Source: Ruminococcus_C callidus (GTDB lineage: Bacteria; Bacillota; Clostridia; Oscillospirales; Ruminococcaceae). From it: a stretch of DNA of 64,000 bases. A program made the position numbers and the translations under genes. The stretch spans positions 1,302,001 to 1,366,000 of the forward strand of contig NZ_CP186925.1 of the NCBI RefSeq assembly GCF_049562855.1, in the 5' to 3' direction. A model generated the notes under the pieces. It was not told the origin of the DNA and did no database searches. It was given only the letters and a program-made list of their open reading frames with translations. Positions 56,659 through 64,000 of this stretch are shown piece after piece; the stretch's first letter is position 1; every line of letters begins with the position of its first letter.

Positions 56659-59439
56659 TTACAGCTGATCTACAACAGAAGCACAACGTGCACAGAGTGT
56701 TGGGTGTGCAGCATTCTTGCCAACACTGTCCAGATACATCCAGCAGCGTTCGCACTTTTCACCAGCGGCACGTTCTACTGTATAGGTAGTTTCTCCGGAT
56801 TCTGCCTTTACAACAGAAACAACAGATACGATCAGCACCTTTGCCAGAATGTCAGCAGCTTCTGACAATACTGTATACTGAGCATCATCTGCAACAGCGA
56901 TTGTCACCTTGGCTTCCAGTGATTTACCGATCAGCTTTTCATTTCTCTTTTCTTCCAGAACCTTATTAGCTTCCATACGAGTCTGATAGATCAGATCCCA
57001 CTTTGCCATAAAGTCTGCATCTTCTGTCAATCCGCTTGCCTTGGGCATTTCGTTCAGGAATACACTCTTGGCATCATCGCTTGCAGCATGCGGCAGATAA
57101 GACCAGATTTCTTCTGCGGTAAAGGAGAGGATCGGTGCGATCAGACGAGTCAGTGCACTCAAAATCCGATAAATCGTGGTCTGTGCTGCACGACGAGCCA
57201 CGGAATTTTCCGGTTCGCAGTACAGACGATCCTTGATGATGTCCAGATAGAAATTGGACAAATCAGTGGTGCAGTAGTTATGGATTGCGTGGAATACGAT
57301 GTGGAAGTCAAATGCTTCATAGCCCTCATGTGCCTTTTGGATTACGTTATCCAGACGCATCAGTGCCCAGCGATCCAGTTCCAGCAACTGATCGTCGGAT
57401 ACGCTGTCGCGATCCGGATGGAATCCGTCACCATTGCCCAAGTTACCCAGAATGTAACGGGCAGTGTTCCGGATCTTCTTATAGGCATCGGACAACTGTC
57501 CCAAAATACCCTCTGAAATACGAATGTCAGAGTGATAATCGGAAGAAGCTACCCACAGACGAAGAATGTCTGCACCGTATTTCTTGACAATTTCTTCCGG
57601 CATAATGCCGTTGCCCAAAGATTTCGACATCTTTCTGCCTTCGCCGTCAACGACCCAGCCGTGTGTGCAGACAGCCTTATACGGTGCACTGCCCTTATAA
57701 ACGACAGAAGTCAGCAGAGAAGACTGGAACCAACCACGATACTGGTCTGCACCTTCCAGATACAGATCAGCCGGCCACTGCAAGCAGTCATACTGTTCCA
57801 TGACAGCACTGTGAGAAACACCACTGTCGAACCATACATCCATGATGTCATATTCCTTGGTGAATTCCTTACAGCCGCATTCGCACTGTACTTCCGGAGA
57901 AAGAAACTCTGAAAGATCCTTTGTCCACCATGCATCTGCTCCCTCTTTGCGGAACAATTCTGCAATGTCGCGAATAGTGGTATCATTGACAATCGGCTTT
58001 TTGCAGTCCTTGCAATAGATGATCGGAATCGGCACGCCCCAAGTACGCTGACGAGAAATACACCAGTCGCTGCGGTCACGAACCATGCCTTTGATGCGTT
58101 CTTCTCCCCATGCAGGAATCCACTTGACATTTTCAATTGCTTTGATTGCTTCGTCCTTAAAGCCGTTAACAGAGCAGAACCACTGTTCTGTTGCACGGTA
58201 AATGATCGGTTTGTGGCATCTCCAGCAGTGCGGATACTGGTGGACAATTTTTTCTGTTGCCAGCATTGCACCAACTTCTGTCAGCTTCGCAGCAATTGCA
58301 CGGTTTGCCGCATCGGTGTCCATGCCTTCAAACTCGCCGGCTTCCTTGGTCTGGCGACCCTTGTCGTCTACGCAGACCAGAATGCCAATGTCGTCATAGT
58401 TCTTGCAGACTTCAAAGTCTTCTACACCATAGCCCGGTGCAGTATGAACGCAGCCAGTACCGCTTTCCAATGTTACATGATCACCGACAATTACCGGAGA
58501 AAGACGGTCATACAACGGGTGCTTAGTTTTGACATGTTCCAGTTCTGCACCAGTGAAGCTGCCGACCATTTCGTATTCGGTAATACCAGCTGCTTTCATT
58601 GTTGCAGAAACCAGTTCCGCAGCCATGCAGTAGTATTCCTCGCCAACCTTGACCAGTGTGTAGTCATAAGACGGTCCCACACAAATTGCAAGGTTGCCCG
58701 GAATGGTCCATGTTGTGGTTGTCCAGATAACAAAGTAAACCTGTTCCTTGGCAATTCCCAGCTTTGTAAACAGACCCTTGTCGTCAGTCACCTGAAATTT
58801 CACATAGATAGAATAACAAGGATCGTTTTCGTATTCGATTTCAGCTTCTGCCAGTGCAGTGTTGCAGTCAGGGCACCAGTAAACCGGCTTCAATCCCTTG
58901 TACATGTAACCGCGTTTTGCCATTTCACCGAATACTTCGACCTGACGTGCTTCATATTCCGGCTTCAGTGTCAGGTACGGATCACAGTAATGTCCCAGAC
59001 TGCCCAGACGCTTGAACTGTGCCATCTGATTCTTGACATGCATCATGGCGAAGTCTTTGCAGTGCTTTCGCAGTTCTACCGGCGGAATGGCACCATTTTC
59101 TACGCCGATAGACTTCATTGCTTTCAGTTCGATCGGCAAACCATGTGTATCCCAGCCCGGCACATACGGTGCACAGAAGCCACTCATATTTTTATACTTG
59201 ACAATGAAATCTTTCAGTGTCTTATTCAAAGCAGTACCCAGATGAATTTCACCATTGGCATACGGAGGGCCGTCGTGAAGAATGTACTTCGGCTTCCCTT
59301 CATTTTTGGCGATCATCTGTTCATACAGATCCTCGTCTTCCCACTTTTGTAAAGTGTCAGGTTCCCGCTTCGGCAGGTTTCCACGCATCGGAAAATCTGT
59401 TTTAGGCAAATTTAAGGTCTTATTGTAATCCTGTGACAT
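56659..59439 (-). CDS. ileS: Isoleucyl-tRNA synthetase
   Basis: A 926-residue class I synthetase. The HIGH-type motif is in PPYANGEIHLGTALNKTLKD, KMSKS in GRKMSKSLGN (about residue 600), and an editing domain lies between. The C-terminal zinc site is CERCWMYLDSVGKNAAHPTLC. ATG 59439 matches the usual N-terminus (MSQDYNKTLNLPKTDF), but its nearest ribosome site is 18 bases away. TTG 59484 has AAAGGAG at six bases and would add 15 residues, so the start is uncertain. There is no T-box, and the gene follows divIVA closely. Confidence 0.95.
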   Translation of the reverse strand: MSQDYNKTLNLPKTDFPMRGNLPKREPDTLQKWEDEDLYEQMIAKNEGKPKYILHDGPPYANGEIHLGTALNKTLKDFIVKYKNMSGFCAPYVPGWDTHGLPIELKAMKSIGVENGAIPPVELRKHCKDFAMMHVKNQMAQFKRLGSLGHYCDPYLTLKPEYEARQVEVFGEMAKRGYMYKGLKPVYWCPDCNTALAEAEIEYENDPCYSIYVKFQVTDDKGLFTKLGIAKEQVYFVIWTTTTWTIPGNLAICVGPSYDYTLVKVGEEYYCMAAELVSATMKAAGITEYEMVGSFTGAELEHVKTKHPLYDRLSPVIVGDHVTLESGTGCVHTAPGYGVEDFEVCKNYDDIGILVCVDDKGRQTKEAGEFEGMDTDAANRAIAAKLTEVGAMLATEKIVHQYPHCWRCHKPIIYRATEQWFCSVNGFKDEAIKAIENVKWIPAWGEERIKGMVRDRSDWCISRQRTWGVPIPIIYCKDCKKPIVNDTTIRDIAELFRKEGADAWWTKDLSEFLSPEVQCECGCKEFTKEYDIMDVWFDSGVSHSAVMEQYDCLQWPADLYLEGADQYRGWFQSSLLTSVVYKGSAPYKAVCTHGWVVDGEGRKMSKSLGNGIMPEEIVKKYGADILRLWVASSDYHSDIRISEGILGQLSDAYKKIRNTARYILGNLGNGDGFHPDRDSVSDDQLLELDRWALMRLDNVIQKAHEGYEAFDFHIVFHAIHNYCTTDLSNFYLDIIKDRLYCEPENSVARRAAQTTIYRILSALTRLIAPILSFTAEEIWSYLPHAASDDAKSVFLNEMPKASGLTEDADFMAKWDLIYQTRMEANKVLEEKRNEKLIGKSLEAKVTIAVADDAQYTVLSEAADILAKVLIVSVVSVVKAESGETTYTVERAAGEKCERCWMYLDSVGKNAAHPTLCARCASVVDQL

Positions 59440-59505
59440 AGCTTGATCCGGCTTTTTCTCCTTTTCAGCGTATCGCTGTGGCAAAAGCCGCTCCTTTCCC
59501 TGAAA

Positions 59506-60156
59506 TTAGTCTTTATCCTGCAAGTCGCCGAATCTGGAGTCATATGCTCCCTGAATTGCTTTTGCAGAAAACGGTTCCGCATCAAACGGATCGCTTGCAG
59601 CTGGTGCAGCGGCTACTGCTGGCTTCGGCTGTGCCGGTTCTGTCGCATTTTCTTCTGTCATACCAAAGGTAGTGTCATCTTCTTCCGGCATAGCAGAGAG
59701 CATGTTCAGATGCTCCTTGTACATGTCAAAGAGAGCTTTTTTGAAATCAGCGACCTGCTTTTTTGCAGCTGCCAGTTTCTTGTGCTCCTCCTCGATCTCT
59801 GCCTCATTCTTTTCAATGAGGGCATCGTGCTGTACAGTTACCTCGTCCATCATTGCATCTGCTTTTTCTTTTGCCTGTGCAATGATCTCTTCTGCCTTGG
59901 CGTTGGCTTCGGAAATGATGCGGTGACCCTCCTTTTGTGCACCGAGGAGTGCGTCCTTCAATGCATCTTCATCACGCATGTATTCCCGTACCTTGTCTGC
60001 CAGAACCTGAATTTTGTTGTTGCTGTCATCCAGTTCTCGCTGGGCGATTGCAGCTTCTTCTTCCAGCTTATTCAGGAATTCATCAATGTCTTCCTGTTTA
60101 TAGCCGAAAGCAGCTTTTTCAAACCGTAATTCATGGATTTCGCTTGCACTAATCAT
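59506..60156 (-). CDS. divIVA: DivIVA family septum/polar protein
   Basis: A 216-residue coiled-coil protein that marks negatively curved membrane at poles and septa. ASEIHELRFEKAAFGYKQEDIDEFL is the membrane-binding N-domain; about 25-150 is a long heptad coiled coil; the last 60 residues are acidic and Ala/Pro-rich. ATG 60156 follows GAGGAG. In the cluster yggS-sepF-ylmH-divIVA-ileS-lspA. Confidence 0.93.
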   Translation of the reverse strand: MISASEIHELRFEKAAFGYKQEDIDEFLNKLEEEAAIAQRELDDSNNKIQVLADKVREYMRDEDALKDALLGAQKEGHRIISEANAKAEEIIAQAKEKADAMMDEVTVQHDALIEKNEAEIEEEHKKLAAAKKQVADFKKALFDMYKEHLNMLSAMPEEDDTTFGMTEENATEPAQPKPAVAAAPAASDPFDAEPFSAKAIQGAYDSRFGDLQDKD

Positions 60157-60199
60157 TATGGTATCTCCTCTCATAAGAGCCTATGCAGCCTATCCTACA

Positions 60200-60970
60200 T
60201 TAGCCCTGATATTTTTGAATTGTGATATGGTATCTTCCTTTTCGGCTGATGCCATCGACCGCGGCAATACGAAATTTTCCGTAGCCACGAATTGAAAACA
60301 CATCACCCACCTGCATTACAGCAGAAGGCGTATCGATCGCTGCATGACGATAGGTCAGCCGGCCTTGCCGAATCAACTGCACTGCCTTTTCCCGACTCAG
60401 ACGCGTTGCCAGTGCGGCAACTGCGTCTGCCCGCAGAGATGCAATCGTGCCTTGTATCAGCAGGAAATCCGTTTGCACCGACAGGCAGACCGGATCATCT
60501 CCCGTCACGCTGACACCAACTCGTCCAATCTGATGAACTTCCTGTAAAAGCACAGGAGCCACATGGGCACAGACGAACATTTGTGCCATCTTCGTATCGA
60601 TCAAAATGTCGCCGATCGTATCTCGTTCCAGATTGCATGCCATACATGCTCCGAGAAAATCCCGATGTGTTGGCGGCTTAGGAACACGATAAGAAAACGT
60701 CAGACACTGGATTGGAAACTGTTCCGGTGTAACCGGAATGAAATCCGGAGCAAAACAAAGTATTACACGAGTGGTGTTTTCTGTTCCGCCCCAAGCTGTA
60801 CAGACTGCTCCTGCTGTATTTGCAATCGCTTCTGCCATTGCGGTATCTTCTGCCGGTAAAAAATCCGTAAAGTACGGACGGTTGTCCCGCACGCATCGGT
60901 TCGCCAGATCGTTCCAATGTGCTTTTAGTTGCTGCACCGCATCTGCCATTTTCATGTTTCGGCTTGCCAT
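60200..60970 (-). CDS. ylmH: YlmH-type S4-domain RNA-binding protein
   Basis: A 256-residue protein. The first 170 residues form the YlmH N-terminal region (CFAPDFIPVTPEQFPIQCLTFSY, HRDFLGACMACNLERDTIGDI). About 180-245 is the S4 domain (ATRLSREKAVQLIRQGRLTY). It belongs to the division cluster, and family members have been tied to ribosome rescue and rRNA binding. The start at 60970 has only a weak GGTAGG upstream, 13 bases away. Confidence 0.93.
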   Translation of the reverse strand: MASRNMKMADAVQQLKAHWNDLANRCVRDNRPYFTDFLPAEDTAMAEAIANTAGAVCTAWGGTENTTRVILCFAPDFIPVTPEQFPIQCLTFSYRVPKPPTHRDFLGACMACNLERDTIGDILIDTKMAQMFVCAHVAPVLLQEVHQIGRVGVSVTGDDPVCLSVQTDFLLIQGTIASLRADAVAALATRLSREKAVQLIRQGRLTYRHAAIDTPSAVMQVGDVFSIRGYGKFRIAAVDGISRKGRYHITIQKYQG

Positions 60971-60979
60971 TTTTGTTTG

Positions 60980-61477
60980 TTAACCTACCAGACCGTTGCT
61001 CTGCAGTTCGCCAACGAGGCTGTCGCCGTCAAAACCGACATTCTGCGGAATAATCAGGAAAGTCTGGTTGGCTACCGGCTTGATCCGACCATGGGTTGCA
61101 TATGCCGCACCAACTACAAAGTCAATGATCCGACGCTTTTCATCATCGTCAATCTTTTCCAGATTCAGAACAACAGTCTTATTCTGCATCAAATAATCTG
61201 CAACTTTCTTGGAGTCTGAAGTATAGGAAGTTGCCTGTACCAGCACTACCTGAAACTGTGCAGTTGCCTTGATCGTTGCATAGCGTTCATTGCCGCCCTT
61301 TCGTTCTTCATAAGAAGACGCACCTCTGCTGTAACTAGAATTGCTGTAACCAGAGGTCTGTGCAGCGTGGCTCTGCGGCGGAGCCTGTTCTGGTTCCGGC
61401 GGAGTCATGCTCGGGGTTTCCGGCTCATTATCATCAGCCGGCATAAAGAAGTCTTTCAGATTGTCTATAAAATTCAT
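60980..61477 (-). CDS. sepF: Cell division protein SepF
   Basis: A 165-residue protein that bends membrane and bundles FtsZ. MNFIDNLKDFFM is the amphipathic membrane anchor. A Pro/Gln/Ser linker spans about 15-70, and the SepF core is about 75-160 (ERYATIKATAQFQVVLVQATSY, NKTVVLNLEKIDDDEKRRIIDFVVGAAYA). ATG 61477 with GGAG six bases upstream is preferred over ATG 61498. Confidence 0.95.
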   Translation of the reverse strand: MNFIDNLKDFFMPADDNEPETPSMTPPEPEQAPPQSHAAQTSGYSNSSYSRGASSYEERKGGNERYATIKATAQFQVVLVQATSYTSDSKKVADYLMQNKTVVLNLEKIDDDEKRRIIDFVVGAAYATHGRIKPVANQTFLIIPQNVGFDGDSLVGELQSNGLVG

Positions 61478-61512
61478 GATACTCTCCATTCTCCGCATCA
61501 GCGGATTTCATT

Positions 61513-62211
61513 TTATTTCTGATAATTTCTTGCACCGAACAAGGCTGTCCCGATCCGGACAAGTGTCGAACCATAGCGAATTGCGGTGGCAAAATCCCCC
61601 GACATTCCCATCGACAAAATCTCCATATCTATATTATCCATTTTTTTGGAGGAAATGTCAAGATAAAGTTGTTGCATTTTGTAAAGAAATTTCTCATCAC
61701 CCTCTACTGGCGGGATTGTCATCAGCCCGCGTACATGTACGTGGGACAGTTGTCCTGCCTGCCACAACAATTCTTCTAATTGATCCGGTGCAATGCCGCT
61801 TTTGGATTCCTCCCCGCCGACATTAACTTCAATCAAGATGTCCTGCACTTTATTGACACGTGCTGCATGCCGGTCAATTTCAGATGCCAGCTTGATGCTG
61901 TCTACCGAATGAATCAGTTCCATGTCCTCAATGATATACTTTACCTTATTGGTTTGTAAATGTCCAATAAAATGAACTTTTGCATCTTTTGCATAAAAAT
62001 CTTTTTTAGAAAGATATTCCTGCACGCGGTTTTCACCCAAGGTGTGGATACCACAGCTGATCGCATGATTTACCGCTTCCGGGGCAACCGTTTTGGTGAC
62101 CGCCATCAATGTAATTTCGTCTGTCGGCTTACGGTACTTTGCCTTTGCTTCCTCCATCGCATCGACGATTCGTTTGTAGTTTTCGTCGATATAAGCAAAA
62201 TTAGTTTCCAT
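61513..62211 (-). CDS. YggS family pyridoxal phosphate homeostasis protein
   Basis: A 232-residue alanine-racemase-fold protein binding pyridoxal phosphate without known catalysis. The PLP lysine is in LMAVTKTV (about residue 37). LGENRVQEYLSKK, HFIGHLQTNKVKYI and LSMGMSGDFATAIRYGSTLVRIG are the family blocks (YlmE in Bacillus). The start at 62211 overlaps the upstream gene by 11 bases; ATG 62217 is possible. Confidence 0.95.
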   Translation of the reverse strand: METNFAYIDENYKRIVDAMEEAKAKYRKPTDEITLMAVTKTVAPEAVNHAISCGIHTLGENRVQEYLSKKDFYAKDAKVHFIGHLQTNKVKYIIEDMELIHSVDSIKLASEIDRHAARVNKVQDILIEVNVGGEESKSGIAPDQLEELLWQAGQLSHVHVRGLMTIPPVEGDEKFLYKMQQLYLDISSKKMDNIDMEILSMGMSGDFATAIRYGSTLVRIGTALFGARNYQK

Positions 62212-63478
62212 TTGCATCAATCCCTTCTACAATTATGGAATCATAAAGCATTAAATAACCATCGCCTGCATTCAGTTTAGAAAGCACATAGTCTTTGCCT
62301 TCGTAAACTACATCCAGACGTCGGAATTCCACTTTTTCACCGTCCTGCACATAAACGCCCCGGCTGTTCACGGTCTGTGTTTTTTCTTCGCCGGTTTCTT
62401 CATCAGTGACGGTTTCTTCTACGTCTTTGAAACGGATCGCACTCCGCGGCACCTTGATGCCCTCATATTCTCCAAGAATCATTTCGACATTTTCAGTTCG
62501 ATTCTGTACAAAGTCCGATGTTAGCATATCGCTGTATAAAACCACCATGACCTTGCCGTCTTCTCCGGTATTTCGGAGTTCCTGAATGGTGGCATCTGCT
62601 GTTGCGGAAGACGTCATCAGACGAATCTTGACAGAATCACCGACCTGATATTTCTGATCCTGATTATCAATAATTCCAAGCATGTACCAGCCGTACTGTG
62701 CAATGGATTTTCCCACTGTGTTTTGATCTTGATTCGTTTGGAGATTATTTTCGCTACTTTTTTTAGTAATATCCTGAATCTGTTCTGGCGTGATATTTGC
62801 CAGATTTTCCGCAGTCAGTACAGACTCCAGCCCATCCACATGGCTGACAAAATAGGCAGAACTATCTGATGTAATAGTGTCTATGGGTGTTGCTTCCTCG
62901 CTTTGCAAAGTCTGTATCTGTGCAGTCAAATCAGAAATTTGCTGTGCAAAAGAAACGGTTCCCTTGCTGACAACGATCTGATATGTGCTGCAGGATTCCA
63001 TAAACTGTTGTTCTGCGGCTGCCATGCCGGAGAGATTTCCAGCGTTTCGATTCTGAATCATCTCTTCGTAGTACTGAGAAATCTGGCGGGATAAATCCGC
63101 AGGCTGTGCTTGTTCCAGCGTTCCGGGATTGGAGATACGTTCCAAAACATTCAGCTTTTCCTGTAATGCCTCTGCCTGTTGTTTTTTTTCAATGGTGCTC
63201 TCGTCCGGATAAATTTCGGCAATCACATCATTGACTGCAATTTTTCCTCCGTCCGGTACTTGATAACTGATTGCACCAGTGTCGCTGTAAGTCAGTACTG
63301 TTTCGTCCCGTACATAGACGCCCTCGAAGAATTTGGATTCATCTGCTTTGGCACGCATGGCTGTTTCTGTTTCATAGCTAGTGTCCACAAGGTGAAAGAT
63401 GATCGTGCCAAATGTAGCAATGACAGAAGCCGACAGAAGCACTAACAGCACATTATTCATTTTATTGCTGGAATTCAT
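62201..63478 (-). CDS. HlyD-like membrane adaptor protein
   Basis: A 425-residue protein with one N-terminal membrane helix (about 9-31, VLLVLLSASVIATFGTIIFH). A lipoyl-like half motif follows (YQVPDGGKIAVNDVIAEIYP, about 70-90), then a coiled-coil region (about 95-190) and a beta-barrel-like part (SVKIRLMTSSATADATIQEL, GIKVPRSAIRF). This is the layout of HlyD-type adaptors, but no ABC transporter or export gene is next to it. It opens the division cluster and overlaps yggS. A role at the division site or envelope is inferred from position. The upstream ribosome site is not obvious. Confidence 0.82.
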   Translation of the reverse strand: MNSSNKMNNVLLVLLSASVIATFGTIIFHLVDTSYETETAMRAKADESKFFEGVYVRDETVLTYSDTGAISYQVPDGGKIAVNDVIAEIYPDESTIEKKQQAEALQEKLNVLERISNPGTLEQAQPADLSRQISQYYEEMIQNRNAGNLSGMAAAEQQFMESCSTYQIVVSKGTVSFAQQISDLTAQIQTLQSEEATPIDTITSDSSAYFVSHVDGLESVLTAENLANITPEQIQDITKKSSENNLQTNQDQNTVGKSIAQYGWYMLGIIDNQDQKYQVGDSVKIRLMTSSATADATIQELRNTGEDGKVMVVLYSDMLTSDFVQNRTENVEMILGEYEGIKVPRSAIRFKDVEETVTDEETGEEKTQTVNSRGVYVQDGEKVEFRRLDVVYEGKDYVLSKLNAGDGYLMLYDSIIVEGIDANGN

Positions 63479-63524
63479 ATGCAGATCACCTCACAAAACC
63501 AACGGATTTCCAGATGCTTTTGCA

Positions 63525-63764
63525 TCATTCTACAGAATCACTTTCTAAAATGGAAACAGGACGTATGGGAATAATGGTGGAAATGGCGTGTTTGTATACC
63601 AAGTTTTGTTTTCCGTCACATTCCAGAATGACAATATAGCTGTCAAACCCTTTTACAATGCCCTTAAATTGAAAACCGTTTGTCAGAAAAATTGTAACGC
63701 CGATGTGATCCTTTCGGGCTTGATTCAGGAATACGTCCTGAAGGTTCATGTTTTTGTTGTTCAT
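63525..63764 (-). CDS. hfq: RNA chaperone Hfq
   Basis: A 79-residue Sm-like protein forming hexamers that bind small RNAs and A-rich mRNA. NLQDVFLNQARKDHIGVTIF opens the fold. Sm1 is FLTNGFQFKGIVKGFDSYIVI, and Sm2 is in YKHAISTIIP, where YKHAIS replaces the commoner YKHAIST-type order only slightly. ATG 63764 follows AAAAGGAG; 16 upstream codons are unused. It lies next to miaA, the classical neighbour. Confidence 0.94.
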   Translation of the reverse strand: MNNKNMNLQDVFLNQARKDHIGVTIFLTNGFQFKGIVKGFDSYIVILECDGKQNLVYKHAISTIIPIRPVSILESDSVE

Positions 63765-63837
63765 TGTTAGACTCCTTTTCTTTGAGCGAAAAATACCGAA
63801 TGCGCTTTGCATTCATTTTCTCTTTGTATATAAATGC

Positions 63838-64000
63838 TCAATTTATATTATAGCACATTTCTCCGGACTTGGCTATAATTTTTTGACACTTTTCCATAAT
63901 TTCTGGTTTCTTGTCAGATTTGTCTAAAATAATCCACTGAATTCGATCATTTTTGCGGAACCATGTCAACTGTCTTTTGGCATATCTGCGGGTTTCCTGT
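63838..64000 (-). CDS. miaA: tRNA dimethylallyltransferase, C-terminal end only
   Basis: The minus-strand frame runs in from the window edge and ends at TGA 63840-63838, giving 53 residues. QETRRYAKRQLTWFRKNDRI is the highly conserved C-terminal block of MiaA, which adds dimethylallyl to A37 of tRNAs reading codons that start with U. The rest lies outside the window. The frame is intact here, and hfq follows 73 bases downstream. Confidence 0.88.
   Translation of the reverse strand, partial: QETRRYAKRQLTWFRKNDRIQWIILDKSDKKPEIMEKCQKIIAKSGEMCYNIN
63847..63855 (-). promoter_or_regulatory. Extended -10 promoter of hfq
   Basis: On the minus strand, TGCTATAAT inside the end of miaA, with a poor -35. 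The leader of about 75 bases contains a GAATGC / GCATTC hairpin (63798-63814). Confidence 0.45.

Noticed and set aside
59440..59505. T-box riboswitch ahead of ileS
   Set aside because: Only 21-66 bases separate ileS from divIVA; there is no room for a T-box and no T-box sequence.

Overview
The window looks like a Gram-positive, spore-forming member of the Oscillospiraceae, probably Ruminococcus or a close relative. The evidence is a type I dockerin on a secreted protein, a Gram-positive PolC, GatCAB in place of a glutaminyl-tRNA synthetase route, and DivIVA/SepF/YlmH division genes. The sporulation-linked genes yunB and ylmC and the Firmicutes gene order rpsB-tsf-pyrH-frr-uppS-cdsA-dxr-rseP-ispG-polC agree. 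Most of the window is housekeeping DNA on the minus strand, in long operons with short gaps or small overlaps. I found no rRNA, tRNA, CRISPR array or insertion sequence.

Layout. 1-2 kb: the tail of a tyrosine recombinase, trmL, a 57-residue membrane protein and a flavin-reductase-like protein. 2-7 kb: a plus-strand operon of an ECF sigma factor, a Thr-rich single-pass membrane protein that is probably its anti-sigma factor, and a secreted leucine-rich-repeat/dockerin protein. 7.4-12.7 kb: a sodium-coupled transporter, a GH1 beta-glucosidase divergent from an AraC regulator, and an iron alcohol dehydrogenase. 12.8-16.8 kb: a glycolytic operon pgk - small membrane protein - tpiA - gpmI. 17-22.7 kb: radC-uvrB-uvrA. 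22.9-23.8 kb: a pseudouridine synthase. 24-29.2 kb: ligA-gatC-gatA-gatB. 29.3-30.9 kb: yunB and a Cys-containing unknown. 31.1-38.6 kb: the histidine operon hisZ-hisG-hisD-(mrr)-hisB-hisH-hisA-hisF-(sdpI-like)-hisI. 38.7-49.5 kb: pyrH to polC. 49.7-51.4 kb: rpsB-tsf. 51.6-52.5 kb: ylmC and a CmpB-type membrane protein. 52.6-63.5 kb: a long division/translation series hlyD-like - yggS - sepF - ylmH - divIVA - ileS - lspA - rluD-like - HAD/transketolase - transketolase C. 63.5-64 kb: hfq and the end of miaA.

Most interesting points: (1) the sigma / membrane regulator / dockerin operon, a plausible envelope-signalling unit for extracellular substrate; (2) one reading frame joining a HAD phosphatase to a transketolase N-subunit, with an intact internal ribosome site at the junction; (3) an A/T-rich Mrr-type nuclease gene inside the histidine operon, sharing one base with the hisD stop; (4) a dispersed imperfect palindrome of about 35-90 bp with termini like AAGGCAACAC...GTGTTGCC, in at least six gaps between genes and probably eight copies; (5) short hairpins between Shine-Dalgarno and start codon at frr and at the pseudouridine synthase gene; (6) a palindrome over the -10 of the histidine promoter. 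Start codons were chosen from visible Shine-Dalgarno sequences. Functions come from recognised motifs without database searches.
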